Source: Syntrophus buswellii
GTDB taxonomy: Bacteria > Desulfobacterota > Syntrophia > Syntrophales > Syntrophaceae
Assembly: GCF_046097065.1 (NCBI RefSeq)
Contig: NZ_CP175563.1
Location: 1,550,001 to 1,614,000 of the forward strand
Direction of reading: 5' to 3'
DNA: 64,000 nucleotides
Under the pieces are notes generated by a model that was not told the origin of the DNA, did no database searches, and saw nothing but the letters and a program-made list of their open reading frames with translations. Shown piece after piece: positions 25,189 through 33,457 of the stretch (the stretch's first letter is position 1; each line of letters opens with the position of its first letter). Made by a program: the position numbers and the translations under genes.

Positions 25189-26562
25189 TTAGAAGCTCAG
25201 ATCCAGTCTGTGCATCAGCAGGTAGGTGTCATCGACATCGTTGTCCGTGGCGCCCTTGTAAATATCACCGGCCCAGAGATAGCCGAAGCCGACCGTATAG
25301 GTCAGGTTGTCGTAAATCTTGTACGCGGCAGTGAGGTCGAATTCCGTTCCGTATTCGTCATCATCGTAATTGTCCGGCTTCTCGTCGGCAAAGGCATAGC
25401 TCAGTCTGGCCTTGACGTCCAGTTTGGGGATCGGTTTGAAACCGCCATAAATCTGGAACAGGTGGGCATTTTCCATGACCGCGCCGGTCTCATGATCGGT
25501 ACCCAAACTCGTAGCGCTGGATGAGCTTTTTCCAAGCCACTTGTTATTTACTGAATTCCAGAGAATCAGGCAGGGATCGAAGCTGGCGCCGCCGGTGGGC
25601 AGACCGGAGCGGTAACCGCTGGCACCGAAGAAGTTGGATCCTTCGATCTCTTTGTCGGAGTCGGGATCGTCACCGGAGACATAGGCGTAGAAGGCGCCGA
25701 CATAGGCGGGGCCGATATTTCCCTTGGCGTGAAGAAAGGCGTTCCATGCGCGGATGTCCATGTCATCCCAGTTCAGCTCGGATTCAGCCTCGCCGTAGGC
25801 ATAGTTGATTTCCGCTTCCACAAAGACAGGACCGAAGGTCCCCTGCATATAGGGCGAAAACGTCCAGACTTTGGCTTTGTAATCGCCATTGCCGTTGAGA
25901 TTTGCGAAGTTCTCGGTTGCGTCGTTCATGAACTGAATCTGGAGACCGGCAATACCGCCGTCCCACTTGTACTTGCCATAAACGCCGTAGTTGTCGCGGT
26001 CGCCGTCGTTGACGCCGCCGTCGCTCACGACGTTGGCATAGTCGCCTGCGCCGTAGGCTTCAATCTGCTTCTCGAAGAATGCGCCGACTTCCCAGGGGCC
26101 GTTCTTGGTGGAGAAGCGGATGGCGTCCGCATCATAGCTGTCGCTGGCGAAACGGGTTCCCCATTCGTTCTGGGCCTGACGACCTACGTCAAACTGACCG
26201 AAGGGGACGGCAAAGCTGACCCAGGCGCGGTCAAAGCTGATGTTGTTGTCGTCGGCATCTTTGCCGTCGGCATTCTGGCGATCCACAGCCGTGCCCATAT
26301 AGCCGTACTGGCCCCAACGTCCCTCGAGGGCGTCAAAGCGGGTGTTCAAGGTCAACCCTTCGGCGATCTTGAAGGCCGTTGCAACACGCAGCCTCTGAGC
26401 ATAAACGCCGGCTGCTGAATTATCATCCTTGAGGCCCCAGTTGTCCGCGTAGAGACCTGTGGCGTAGTAGGAGCCGCTGAATTTGACGTCCGCCGCCGAT
26501 GCGCTCAGGGCGAAGCCTGCGACCACGGCCACGGCGATCAAAGCTACCCAAAATTTCTTCAT
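25189..26562 (-). CDS. outer-membrane beta-barrel porin
   Basis: A 457-residue protein with a signal peptide (KKFWVALIAVAVVAGFALSA, cleaved near SASA), dense alternating aromatic beta-strand pattern and a C-terminal phenylalanine (MHRLDLSF), the outer-membrane assembly signal. Many Gly-Asp-rich loops suggest exposed or Ca-binding loops. It probably forms a diffusion channel; specificity cannot be read. It lies downstream of the arsenate reductase in the same direction (222-bp gap), so read-through from the Pho promoter is possible. A strong AGGAGGATAG ribosome site and a 5' hairpin precede it. Confidence 0.8.
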   Translation of the reverse strand: MKKFWVALIAVAVVAGFALSASAADVKFSGSYYATGLYADNWGLKDDNSAAGVYAQRLRVATAFKIAEGLTLNTRFDALEGRWGQYGYMGTAVDRQNADGKDADDNNISFDRAWVSFAVPFGQFDVGRQAQNEWGTRFASDSYDADAIRFSTKNGPWEVGAFFEKQIEAYGAGDYANVVSDGGVNDGDRDNYGVYGKYKWDGGIAGLQIQFMNDATENFANLNGNGDYKAKVWTFSPYMQGTFGPVFVEAEINYAYGEAESELNWDDMDIRAWNAFLHAKGNIGPAYVGAFYAYVSGDDPDSDKEIEGSNFFGASGYRSGLPTGGASFDPCLILWNSVNNKWLGKSSSSATSLGTDHETGAVMENAHLFQIYGGFKPIPKLDVKARLSYAFADEKPDNYDDDEYGTEFDLTAAYKIYDNLTYTVGFGYLWAGDIYKGATDNDVDDTYLLMHRLDLSF

Positions 26563-26596
26563 TACTATCCTCCTGAAAAAAATTCATTGTTGTCCT

Positions 26597-26624
26597 GATT
26601 TTTTCAACGGGCATTGAAAAAATC
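26597..26624 (-). promoter_or_regulatory. perfect inverted repeat in the porin 5' region
   Basis: GATTTTTTCAA (26597-26607) and TTGAAAAAATC (26614-26624) are perfect 11-bp arms around a 6-base centre, CGGGCA. The repeat ends 35 bases upstream of the porin ATG. It may be an operator or an mRNA hairpin affecting translation. TGTCCTG repeats flank it on both sides. A -10-like TATAAT (minus strand, 26714-26709) lies further upstream. Confidence 0.5.
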
Positions 26625-26784
26625 ACCTATATGTCCTGTAAATCTTCACCTTCAAAGTCTCAAAAAGTCTGGTTCTCTTTTTTCCCCGACGTCCACCTCC
26701 TTTCCTTAATTATAGGATTCTTTCTAAATAACAGCCTGCCCGTGGTTGTTTTTGTTTACAAAACAGGTCAAGGCCTGAAAGGCG

Positions 26785-27213
26785 TCAGGACTGCTGTTCC
26801 TTCAACCAGTTCTGAATTCTCCGGGAAATTTCATCCCGTACATCTCTGAATTTTTGCAGCATTTCATCTTCCGATCCCGTATATGCCGCCGGGTCATCAA
26901 AGGGCCAGTGAAGGCGCCTGCTGATTCCGGGAAATGAGGCGGGACAGCGATCCTCGGCAGCGGCACATACCGTAATCAGATAGCCGAAATGGACTTTACC
27001 CAGGTATTCGCTGACAGATTTGGAAGAGTGATTCGCGAGGGGAATCCCAATTTCTTCCATGACCCGGGTGGTCAATGGATGGATTCCCCTGGGATCGAGC
27101 CCGGCGCTGAAAACTTCGAACAAATTACCGGCAAAGTGCCGGAGAAATGCTTCGGCCATCTGGCTTCTTGCGGAATTCCCTGTGCACAGGAATAAAACTT
27201 TCATTTTTGGCAT
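26785..27213 (-). CDS. arsC: thioredoxin-type arsenate reductase (LMW phosphatase fold)
   Basis: A 142-residue protein with the CX5R phosphate loop CTGNSARSQMAEA (Cys10). The redox pair Cys83 and Cys90 in TVCAAAEDRCP is characteristic of thioredoxin-coupled ArsC and absent from plain low-molecular-weight tyrosine phosphatases. It reduces arsenate to arsenite with electrons from thioredoxin. The start ATG has GAGGGA just upstream. No arsenite exporter or ArsR is nearby. A Pho-type repeat array on the minus strand lies upstream, which would tie arsenate detoxification to phosphate starvation, when the Pst system would import arsenate. A phosphatase role is less likely given the cysteine triad. 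Confidence 0.85.
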   Translation of the reverse strand: MPKMKVLFLCTGNSARSQMAEAFLRHFAGNLFEVFSAGLDPRGIHPLTTRVMEEIGIPLANHSSKSVSEYLGKVHFGYLITVCAAAEDRCPASFPGISRRLHWPFDDPAAYTGSEDEMLQKFRDVRDEISRRIQNWLKEQQS

Positions 27214-27248
27214 TTCTTTCCCTCGTTCAACAGCTGATCGCTATAATT

Positions 27249-27275
27249 TCACAAAGATGTAACATTCGTGTGACA
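27249..27275 (-). promoter_or_regulatory. Pho-box-like triple repeat upstream of arsC
   Basis: On the minus strand TGTCA (27275-27271), TGTTA (27264-27260) and TGTGA (27253-27249) recur at an exact 11-bp period, pointing toward arsC. TATAGC (27245-27240) is a possible -10. Spacing is less regular than at pst, so confidence is moderate. Confidence 0.5.
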
Positions 27276-27427
27276 TATAGATTAAATAATCGTGAAATAT
27301 TTCAAAACGGAATATCGAAGAGAAGCTCCTGATGCTGTAACGATTTGATATGTCAGATATGTCAGATTCTTTGCCTATTGGTCAAGCAAAAATTGACCTG
27401 TTGAAGGTATATTTCCGAGAATAGGAA

Positions 27428-27661
27428 ATGAATACTACAAGTTGCGGATTGCAAAGGGATGGAAGACTGATAAATCAAATCAACAAAGTTGTCTGTCCGT
27501 TTTGCTGCGGGAATTGTACTGTCCCTTTAGACTTAAGGAAAATGGATCGGGCGGGCATGACCGTGGTGCGCCTGGAAACAGCGGTAGAGGCGGCTGTCGC
27601 CCTCAATGTGCAGCGTGATCGTTCGAACTCCATGTTCCACGAAAAAATTTTTTTGAACTGA
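27428..27661 (+). CDS. short Cys-rich ORF resembling the pyruvate kinase N-terminus
   Basis: A 77-residue ORF with a Cys cluster (CPFCCGNC). Residues about 20-55 align with the start of the pyruvate kinase at 14726. KVVC against KIVC, NC against NC, LRK against LRK, and AGMTVVRLETA against AGMNVVRLNTA give about half identical positions with one gap. After that the similarity fades and the ORF ends, so it has no barrel or active site. It may be a decayed pyk fragment or an unrelated small protein. No clear ribosome site. The next feature is the groESL promoter. Confidence 0.4.
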   Translation: MNTTSCGLQRDGRLINQINKVVCPFCCGNCTVPLDLRKMDRAGMTVVRLETAVEAAVALNVQRDRSNSMFHEKIFLN

Positions 27662-27662
27662 C

Positions 27663-27690
27663 TTGACAGGGGCGATTTCGTGTTTATGTT
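27663..27690 (+). promoter_or_regulatory. likely groESL promoter
   Basis: TTGACA (27663-27668), a 16-bp spacer and TATGTT (27685-27690) form a sigma-70-type promoter about 80 bases before groES. No CIRCE inverted repeat (TTAGCACTC type) is present, so HrcA control is not supported. Confidence 0.5.
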
Positions 27691-27770
27691 ACCGCCAAAC
27701 CCTTTGGGAAAAAAGAAGTCCCATTCTTTTTCATATCTTTAAATTCAACAGGAAAGGAGATTGTTTCGGC

Positions 27771-28061
27771 ATGAACATCAGGCCATTACAGGACAGAGTC
27801 ATTGTTAAGAGGCTGGAGGAAGAGCAGAAGACAAAGGGAGGAATCATCATTCCCGATACAGCGAAAGAAAAACCCATCGAGGGTGAGGTCGTTGCTGCGG
27901 GTAAGGGTAAAGTCACGGAAGACGGAAAGCTTCTTCCCCTGGATGTGAAAGTAGGTGATCGCGTACTGTTCAGCAAGTATGGCGGAACAGAGGTCAAGAT
28001 TGAAGGCGAAGAGTATCTCATCATGAGGGAAGACGATATTTTGGGAATCGTAGAGAAATAA
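27771..28061 (+). CDS. groES: co-chaperonin GroES
   Basis: A 96-residue heptamer-forming lid of the GroEL chaperonin. It starts MNIRPLQDRVIVKRLEEE, with the mobile loop KTKGGIIIPDTAKEKP and the ending EYLIMREDDILGIVEK. ATG 27771 has AAGGAGA 10 bases upstream; the longer frame is not used. It precedes groEL by 38 bases in the usual operon. Confidence 0.96.
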   Translation: MNIRPLQDRVIVKRLEEEQKTKGGIIIPDTAKEKPIEGEVVAAGKGKVTEDGKLLPLDVKVGDRVLFSKYGGTEVKIEGEEYLIMREDDILGIVEK

Positions 28062-28099
28062 GTTCGGAAGAATAGACGAATAAGGAGGAAAAAATATCT

Positions 28100-29737
28100 A
28101 TGGGTGCAAAGTTACTGCAGTACGACGAAGAAGCACGAAAATCAATCCTGAACGGTGTCAACACCCTGGCAGATGCCGTAAAGGTGACCCTTGGTCCGAA
28201 GGGCCGCAATGTCATTATCGATAAAACCTTTGGCGCACCGACCGTCACCAAGGACGGTGTAACCGTTGCCAAGGAAATTGAGCTGGAAGACAAATTTGAA
28301 AATATGGGCGCCCAGATGGTCCGGGAAGTAGCCAGCAAGACGAGCGATGTGGCCGGTGATGGTACAACGACCGCCACGATCCTGGCACAGGCCATCTATC
28401 GGGAAGGCGCCAAAACGGTCGCCGCGGGCAGCAATCCCATGGATGTAAAGCGCGGGATCGAAAAAGCCGTTGCGGCGGTTGTCGCCGAATTGAAGAACAT
28501 CAGCAAACCCACCAAGGACCAGAAAGAAATCGCCCAGGTCGGGACAATTTCAGCAAACAACGATGAAACCATCGGCAATATCATTGCCGAAGCCATGGGA
28601 AAGGTCGGCAAGGAAGGCGTCATCACCGTCGAAGAGGCCAAGGGGCTCGAGACGGAACTGGAAATCGTGGAAGGAATGCAGTTCGACCGCGGTTATCTCT
28701 CCCCCTATTTTGTTACCAACCCGGAAAAGATGGAAGTCAGCCTGGAAGACTGCCTTATTCTCATTTATGAAAAAAAGATCAGCGGCATGAAAGACCTGCT
28801 GCCGATCCTCGAACAGATTGCGAAGATGGGCAGACCGCTGCTGATCATCGCCGAGGACATCGAAGGCGAGGCCCTGGCGACCCTGGTGGTCAACAAGATC
28901 CGCGGGACCCTTCATGTGGCGGCTGTCAAGGCCCCGGGATTCGGCGACCGGCGAAAGGCGATGCTGGAAGACATCGCCATCCTAACGGGCGGTACGGTCA
29001 TTTCGGAAGACATGGGCTATAAGCTGGAAAACACACGCCTTGAAGACCTGGGACGCGCCAAGAGAATCCAGATCGACAAGGACAATACCACCATCATCGA
29101 CGGCGCAGGCGAACGGGCCGCACTGGAAGGGCGGGTGAAGCAGATCCGCGCCCAGATCGACGAAACAACTTCCGATTATGATCGGGAAAAGCTGCAGGAA
29201 CGGCTGGCGAAACTCGTCGGCGGTGTGGCGGTCATCAAGGTCGGTGCGGCAACGGAAACGGAAATGAAGGAAAAGAAAGCCCGGGTTGAGGACGCCTTGA
29301 ATGCCACACGGGCAGCCGTTGAAGAAGGCATCGTTCCCGGTGGCGGTGTCGCCTACATCCGCACCCTTCCGGTCCTGGCGGAGCTGAAGCTTGATGGCGA
29401 CGAGCAGGTGGGCGTCAACATCGTCCGCAAGGCCCTTGAAGAACCCCTGAAGATGATTGCCGCCAACGCCGGAATGGAAGGCACAATCGTCGTGGAAAAG
29501 GTAAAGGAGCAGAGCGGGGCCTTCGGGTTCAATGCCCGGACGGACGTTTATGAAGACATGATCGAAGCCGGCGTCATCGACCCGACGAAGGTGACCCGAT
29601 TCGCCCTCCAGAACGCCTCCAGCGTAGCTTCCCTCATGCTGACCACCCAGTGCATGATTGCCGAGAAGCCGGAGGAGAAGGGCGCCGGAATGCCGGGAAT
29701 GCCTCCCGGAGGCGGCTATCCGGGAATGGGCATGTAA
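28100..29737 (+). CDS. groEL: chaperonin GroEL
   Basis: A 545-residue chaperonin of standard length. Family blocks include TLGPKGRNVIIDK, the ATP-site VAGDGTTTATILAQ, EGMQFDRGYLSPYF in the apical domain, EDIEGEALATLVVNK, VEEGIVPGGGVAY, and a Gly-Met-rich tail (GMPGMPPGGGYPGMGM). It folds proteins with GroES in an ATP-dependent cycle. AAGGAGG precedes the ATG. A strong terminator follows, ending the operon. Confidence 0.97.
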   Translation: MGAKLLQYDEEARKSILNGVNTLADAVKVTLGPKGRNVIIDKTFGAPTVTKDGVTVAKEIELEDKFENMGAQMVREVASKTSDVAGDGTTTATILAQAIYREGAKTVAAGSNPMDVKRGIEKAVAAVVAELKNISKPTKDQKEIAQVGTISANNDETIGNIIAEAMGKVGKEGVITVEEAKGLETELEIVEGMQFDRGYLSPYFVTNPEKMEVSLEDCLILIYEKKISGMKDLLPILEQIAKMGRPLLIIAEDIEGEALATLVVNKIRGTLHVAAVKAPGFGDRRKAMLEDIAILTGGTVISEDMGYKLENTRLEDLGRAKRIQIDKDNTTIIDGAGERAALEGRVKQIRAQIDETTSDYDREKLQERLAKLVGGVAVIKVGAATETEMKEKKARVEDALNATRAAVEEGIVPGGGVAYIRTLPVLAELKLDGDEQVGVNIVRKALEEPLKMIAANAGMEGTIVVEKVKEQSGAFGFNARTDVYEDMIEAGVIDPTKVTRFALQNASSVASLMLTTQCMIAEKPEEKGAGMPGMPPGGGYPGMGM

Positions 29738-29792
29738 GCGGCTGAGAAGTTTTTAAAGGAACGGCAAAGGATCGTTCCGCAGAATGGAGAAA

Positions 29793-29828
29793 AAGCCCCC
29801 GAAGCATTGAGTTTCGGGGGCTTTTTTA
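29793..29828. terminator. strong terminator after groEL
   Basis: AAGCCCCCGAA (29793-29803) pairs with TTTCGGGGGCTT (29811-29822), followed by a T-run, with an A-run on the other side. It can therefore stop groESL and the convergent lipoprotein gene. Confidence 0.9.
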
Positions 29829-29836
29829 TAAGGAAT

Positions 29837-30736
29837 CTACCTGTTCTTGGCGAGCTTCTCTTTGAGAGCTTTTTCGGTGGCCGGGCCGACTTTGCCATCG
29901 GCTGCAAGGCCTGCGGATTTTTGAAAGGATATCACGGACTGCCGTGTGGCCGGGCCCATGTGTCCGTCAACGGCCAGTTTGGGATCTGCGCCAAGTTCGT
30001 TGAGGGCGTTCTGAAGCCAGGAAACGCTGCCGACTGCAAAACTTTTCTCTTCGGCACGCACCGCGGTTTTCTCCGGCTCTGAGGCGGCTGGTGCCGTGGC
30101 AGCGGGGGCTGCCGATGATGGAGACTCCACTGCAGGAGTTCCCGGTGCAGGCGCTGAAGGCATGGCCAGTCCTAGGATCCCCATGATCTGGATGGCTTTA
30201 TCTTTGAGGGCCTTTCCCGAGGAGACGGCATCGGCAACGTTGCCGGCGTTGAAGTTCTGCAACGCCTTGGACCATTCTTCCTTCAAGGCGGCCAAGCCGG
30301 TCTTGGCCTCGGCAAATTTTTCCGTTGACAGGTCGGCGGGGAGCTTCTTGGCCTGGGAGAGGAGATCCACCTTGCTCTGCATCATATCGACCATTTTGGG
30401 AAGCTCCTGAGACATGCTCGTCCAGGATGCCGTCATTTCTTCCTTCTTGAGCTTTGCCGAATCCATGACTTCTTTCGCTTTAGCCGCAAGGGTCTGGCCT
30501 TCCGTTACAACCGCCGCAAAATCTTTTTTGGCGAACTTTTCCTTCAGGGAGGCGAGTGATTCTTCAAGGGGTTTCACCTCATCGGGGATGTACTTTCCCG
30601 CTTCCACCTTGGCGGTATTGACTGCCTCCTCGGCGGCCTTCATGGCCATCTCGGCGGGTTTGTTATCGCCTGAGCAGGCAAGTAAAAAAAGAGTGCTGAT
30701 AAACGCAAGAAGCATCAACAAAATGGTTTTTCTCAT
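29837..30736 (-). CDS. lipoprotein with C-terminal peptidoglycan-binding domain
   Basis: A 299-residue predicted lipoprotein: signal segment LLMLLAFISTLFLLAC with the lipobox LLAC. A long Lys/Ala-rich helical region (about residues 25-190) follows, probably coiled coil, then a Pro/Ala linker and a peptidoglycan-binding domain (about 235-295: VSWLQNALNELG, DGHMGPATRQSVISFQKSAGL, DGKVGPATEKALKE). It would tether an envelope membrane to the cell wall. The start is at 30736, where GGAGAACC lies before the ATG. It stands alone, converging on groEL. Confidence 0.8.
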   Translation of the reverse strand: MRKTILLMLLAFISTLFLLACSGDNKPAEMAMKAAEEAVNTAKVEAGKYIPDEVKPLEESLASLKEKFAKKDFAAVVTEGQTLAAKAKEVMDSAKLKKEEMTASWTSMSQELPKMVDMMQSKVDLLSQAKKLPADLSTEKFAEAKTGLAALKEEWSKALQNFNAGNVADAVSSGKALKDKAIQIMGILGLAMPSAPAPGTPAVESPSSAAPAATAPAASEPEKTAVRAEEKSFAVGSVSWLQNALNELGADPKLAVDGHMGPATRQSVISFQKSAGLAADGKVGPATEKALKEKLAKNR

Positions 30737-30890
30737 GGCAGGTTCTCCTTTCTTTTTCAAAATTTATCTTATAATTTTATCATACTGTTCTATTTTTTTT
30801 CAATTTCTTTGAGGATCTATAAAAAATTTGTTAATTTTTCCGATTTCTTCCGGCATGTAGAATGAAAAAAATGAATCTTGACGGAAGAAG

Positions 30891-33392
30891 ATGCATGGGT
30901 TTAAAGAAGATGAGGCGGGCCACCGGCAGGGGAGCCGGAGGGCAGACGAGGTTGAAGGGGACAGCTGTGCGGGTATGAGCGGATTAGAGGACAACACAAG
31001 GCTTTCGCTGAGGGAATGGCTGGAGCGCCTGGAGCGGAACCCACGGTTCCGGGAGAATGTGGCGGCCTTCCGCCACTGGCCTGCCGCTCCGGGAAGGTAT
31101 GCCCCATTTCCTTGCTGGATTCATCCACGGCTGCGGTCTGTGCTGGAAAAGCGCGGCATACATCAGCTTTACAGCCATCAGGGCGAAGCGGTTGAGGCCA
31201 TCCGCGAGGGGAGGGACTGCGTTCTCGTCACCCCCACGGCCAGCGGCAAAACCCTGTGCTACAATCTTCCTGTGCTACAGCGGATTCTGGACCGGCCCGA
31301 AACACGCGCCCTCTATCTTTTTCCCACCAAGGCCCTGGCCCAGGACCAGAGGCACGAAATTTCGGCGCTCATCGGCGAACTGCAGGCGGATATCAAAACC
31401 TTCACCTATGACGGCGACACACCGGACGACGCCCGGCAGGCCATCCGACGGCAGGGCCATGTCGTGGTGACCAATCCGGATATGCTTCATGCCGGCATTC
31501 TGCCCCATCACACCAAGTGGCAGAAGCTCTTCATGAACCTCCGCTATGTGGTGATTGACGAGCTCCATGTCTACCGGGGAATCTTCGGTTCTCACCTGGC
31601 CAACGTCATTCGCCGCCTCGTCCGGATCTGCCGCTTTTATGGACAGGATCCCGTGTTCATCTGCTGTTCGGCCACGGTGGCCAACCCAAAGGAGCACGCC
31701 GAAGGAATTCTCGAACGGCCTGTCCTGCTGATTGACTCCAGCGGGGCGCCTGCCGGCGCGAAGACCTTCGTCCTGTACAATCCTCCAATCGTCAACCGGG
31801 AACTGGGCATCCGGCAGTCGGCCGTCACTCCGGCCCGTCATCTCGCCTCCGATCTCATCCGCCAGGGGATTCAGACGATCGTATTTACGACGAGCCGCCT
31901 CAATGTGGAGATTCTGACGCGTTATCTGAAGGATCAGGTCAAAAAGGGTTCTTCCCTTCCCGGAAGCGATGATATCGTTACCGGTTACCGGGGCGGCTAT
32001 CTTCCCAAGCTTCGCCGCCGGATCGAGGCGGGCCTGCGCGATCGCACCATCCTGGGGGTCGTGAGCACCAATGCCCTCGAACTGGGCATCGATATCGGCG
32101 ACCTGGAGGCCTGCTTCATAGTGGGCTATCCAGGCTCCATCGCCAGCACCTGGCAGCAGGCCGGCCGGGCCGGCCGTCGCCAGGGAGAGAGCCTGGCCTT
32201 TCTGATCGCCCGCAGCGCCCCCATGGATCAATTTCTGGCCGAAAATCCGGAATACTTCTTCAGCCGTTCGCCGGAATACTGCCGAATCAATCCGGACAAT
32301 CTTCTGATCCTCCTGCATCACATCAAAAGCGCGGCCTTCGAACTGCCTTTCGAGACGGGGGAGCGATTCGGAAAGGAGGATCTGGCGGAGCTTCTGGATT
32401 ATCTCGAGGAAAAGGGCGTGCTCCACCGGGAAGGGCGGCGATGGCACTGGGCGGCAGAAAGCTACCCCGCCGACGAGGTCAGCCTTCGCTCCATCAATCC
32501 GGAAAATGTCGTCATCATCGATTCGACGGACAGCGGAAATCCCGTCGTTATTGCCGAAGTTGACTGGGACAGCGCCTTTACCGCCGTTCACAACGAAGCC
32601 ATCTACATGATGGAATCCCAGCAGTATCACGTGGACAGGCTGGATCTGGAGCGGAAAAAGGCCTATGTGCGCAGGGTGAATGTGGACTATTACACCGATG
32701 CCATGACCTATACCCACGTGAGGGTCATCGATGTGTTCCGTAAGAAACGCGGACAGTCGATATCCGTGGAGCACGGAGAGGTTCAGGTGGTGCGCAAGGT
32801 GGTGGGCTACAAGAAAATCAAGTTTTATACGTCGGAAAATCTGGGATACGGCGAGGTCAACCTGCCGGAGAAGGATATGCACACCACGAGTTACTGGTTC
32901 ACAATCCCCCGGGATTTCCTCAGGGATCTGCCCTTTACGCAGGCCGAGATCCTCGACGGCCTCTCCGGTCTCGCATACAGCCTTCACCATCTGGCGGCAA
33001 TGATCCTGATGGCCGATATCCGGGACATCGACACCTGCATCGGCGATAAAAGCGGTGAATATTTCCTCTCTTCCGGAAGAAACGGGCGGGCGCTTACCTC
33101 TGCTTCCCTGCAGGGAACGGAGCACCCGGAGCAGCGTGCGGCCCTTCGCCTGGACGATTTCGATCCCACCGTTTTCCTCTTTGATGCCTACCCGGGAGGC
33201 ATCGGATTCTCCGAGCTTCTGTATGAAGAGCATGACCGTCTCCTGGCTGCGGCCCGACAGCTCATCGGCGGCTGCCCATGCACCCACGGCTGTCCCAGTT
33301 GTGTGGGCCCGACCCTGGAGGTCGGTCCGGCGGGAAAGGAAGCGGCTCTGGCGATCCTGAAGAATATCAGCCACGAGGCCCTGTTACATTGA
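30891..33392 (+). CDS. DEAD/DEAH-box helicase with C-terminal DUF1998/zinc domain (MrfA/YprA-like)
   Basis: An 833-residue superfamily 2 helicase. Q-motif QLYSHQGEAVEAI, Walker A TPTASGKT, motif II VIDELHVY, motif III CCSATVANP, then a second RecA domain with LGVVSTNALELGIDIGDL and motif VI QQAGRAGRRQGESLAF. The C-terminal part is DUF1998-like, ending in a four-Cys cluster (CPCTHGCPSC). This is the layout of B. subtilis MrfA/YprA and archaeal/fungal Hrq1-like helicases. The next gene is a YprB-like exonuclease, its partner. The start could also be ATG 30975, since the first 28 residues look unconserved. Confidence 0.85.
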   Translation: MHGFKEDEAGHRQGSRRADEVEGDSCAGMSGLEDNTRLSLREWLERLERNPRFRENVAAFRHWPAAPGRYAPFPCWIHPRLRSVLEKRGIHQLYSHQGEAVEAIREGRDCVLVTPTASGKTLCYNLPVLQRILDRPETRALYLFPTKALAQDQRHEISALIGELQADIKTFTYDGDTPDDARQAIRRQGHVVVTNPDMLHAGILPHHTKWQKLFMNLRYVVIDELHVYRGIFGSHLANVIRRLVRICRFYGQDPVFICCSATVANPKEHAEGILERPVLLIDSSGAPAGAKTFVLYNPPIVNRELGIRQSAVTPARHLASDLIRQGIQTIVFTTSRLNVEILTRYLKDQVKKGSSLPGSDDIVTGYRGGYLPKLRRRIEAGLRDRTILGVVSTNALELGIDIGDLEACFIVGYPGSIASTWQQAGRAGRRQGESLAFLIARSAPMDQFLAENPEYFFSRSPEYCRINPDNLLILLHHIKSAAFELPFETGERFGKEDLAELLDYLEEKGVLHREGRRWHWAAESYPADEVSLRSINPENVVIIDSTDSGNPVVIAEVDWDSAFTAVHNEAIYMMESQQYHVDRLDLERKKAYVRRVNVDYYTDAMTYTHVRVIDVFRKKRGQSISVEHGEVQVVRKVVGYKKIKFYTSENLGYGEVNLPEKDMHTTSYWFTIPRDFLRDLPFTQAEILDGLSGLAYSLHHLAAMILMADIRDIDTCIGDKSGEYFLSSGRNGRALTSASLQGTEHPEQRAALRLDDFDPTVFLFDAYPGGIGFSELLYEEHDRLLAAARQLIGGCPCTHGCPSCVGPTLEVGPAGKEAALAILKNISHEALLH

Positions 33393-33457
33393 ACCAGTTG
33401 AGGAATGAAGCTTCTGAACCAGGCGCTTTGGGGGACATTGAGCAGGGGAAAACCGGT

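Noticed and set aside
26563..26784. Pho box for the porin
   Set aside because: No 11-bp-period half-sites with a -10 at the right distance; only read-through from arsC is possible.
27663..27770. CIRCE element before groES
   Set aside because: No TTAGCACTC-N9-GAGTGCTAA repeat is present; only an ordinary promoter is seen.
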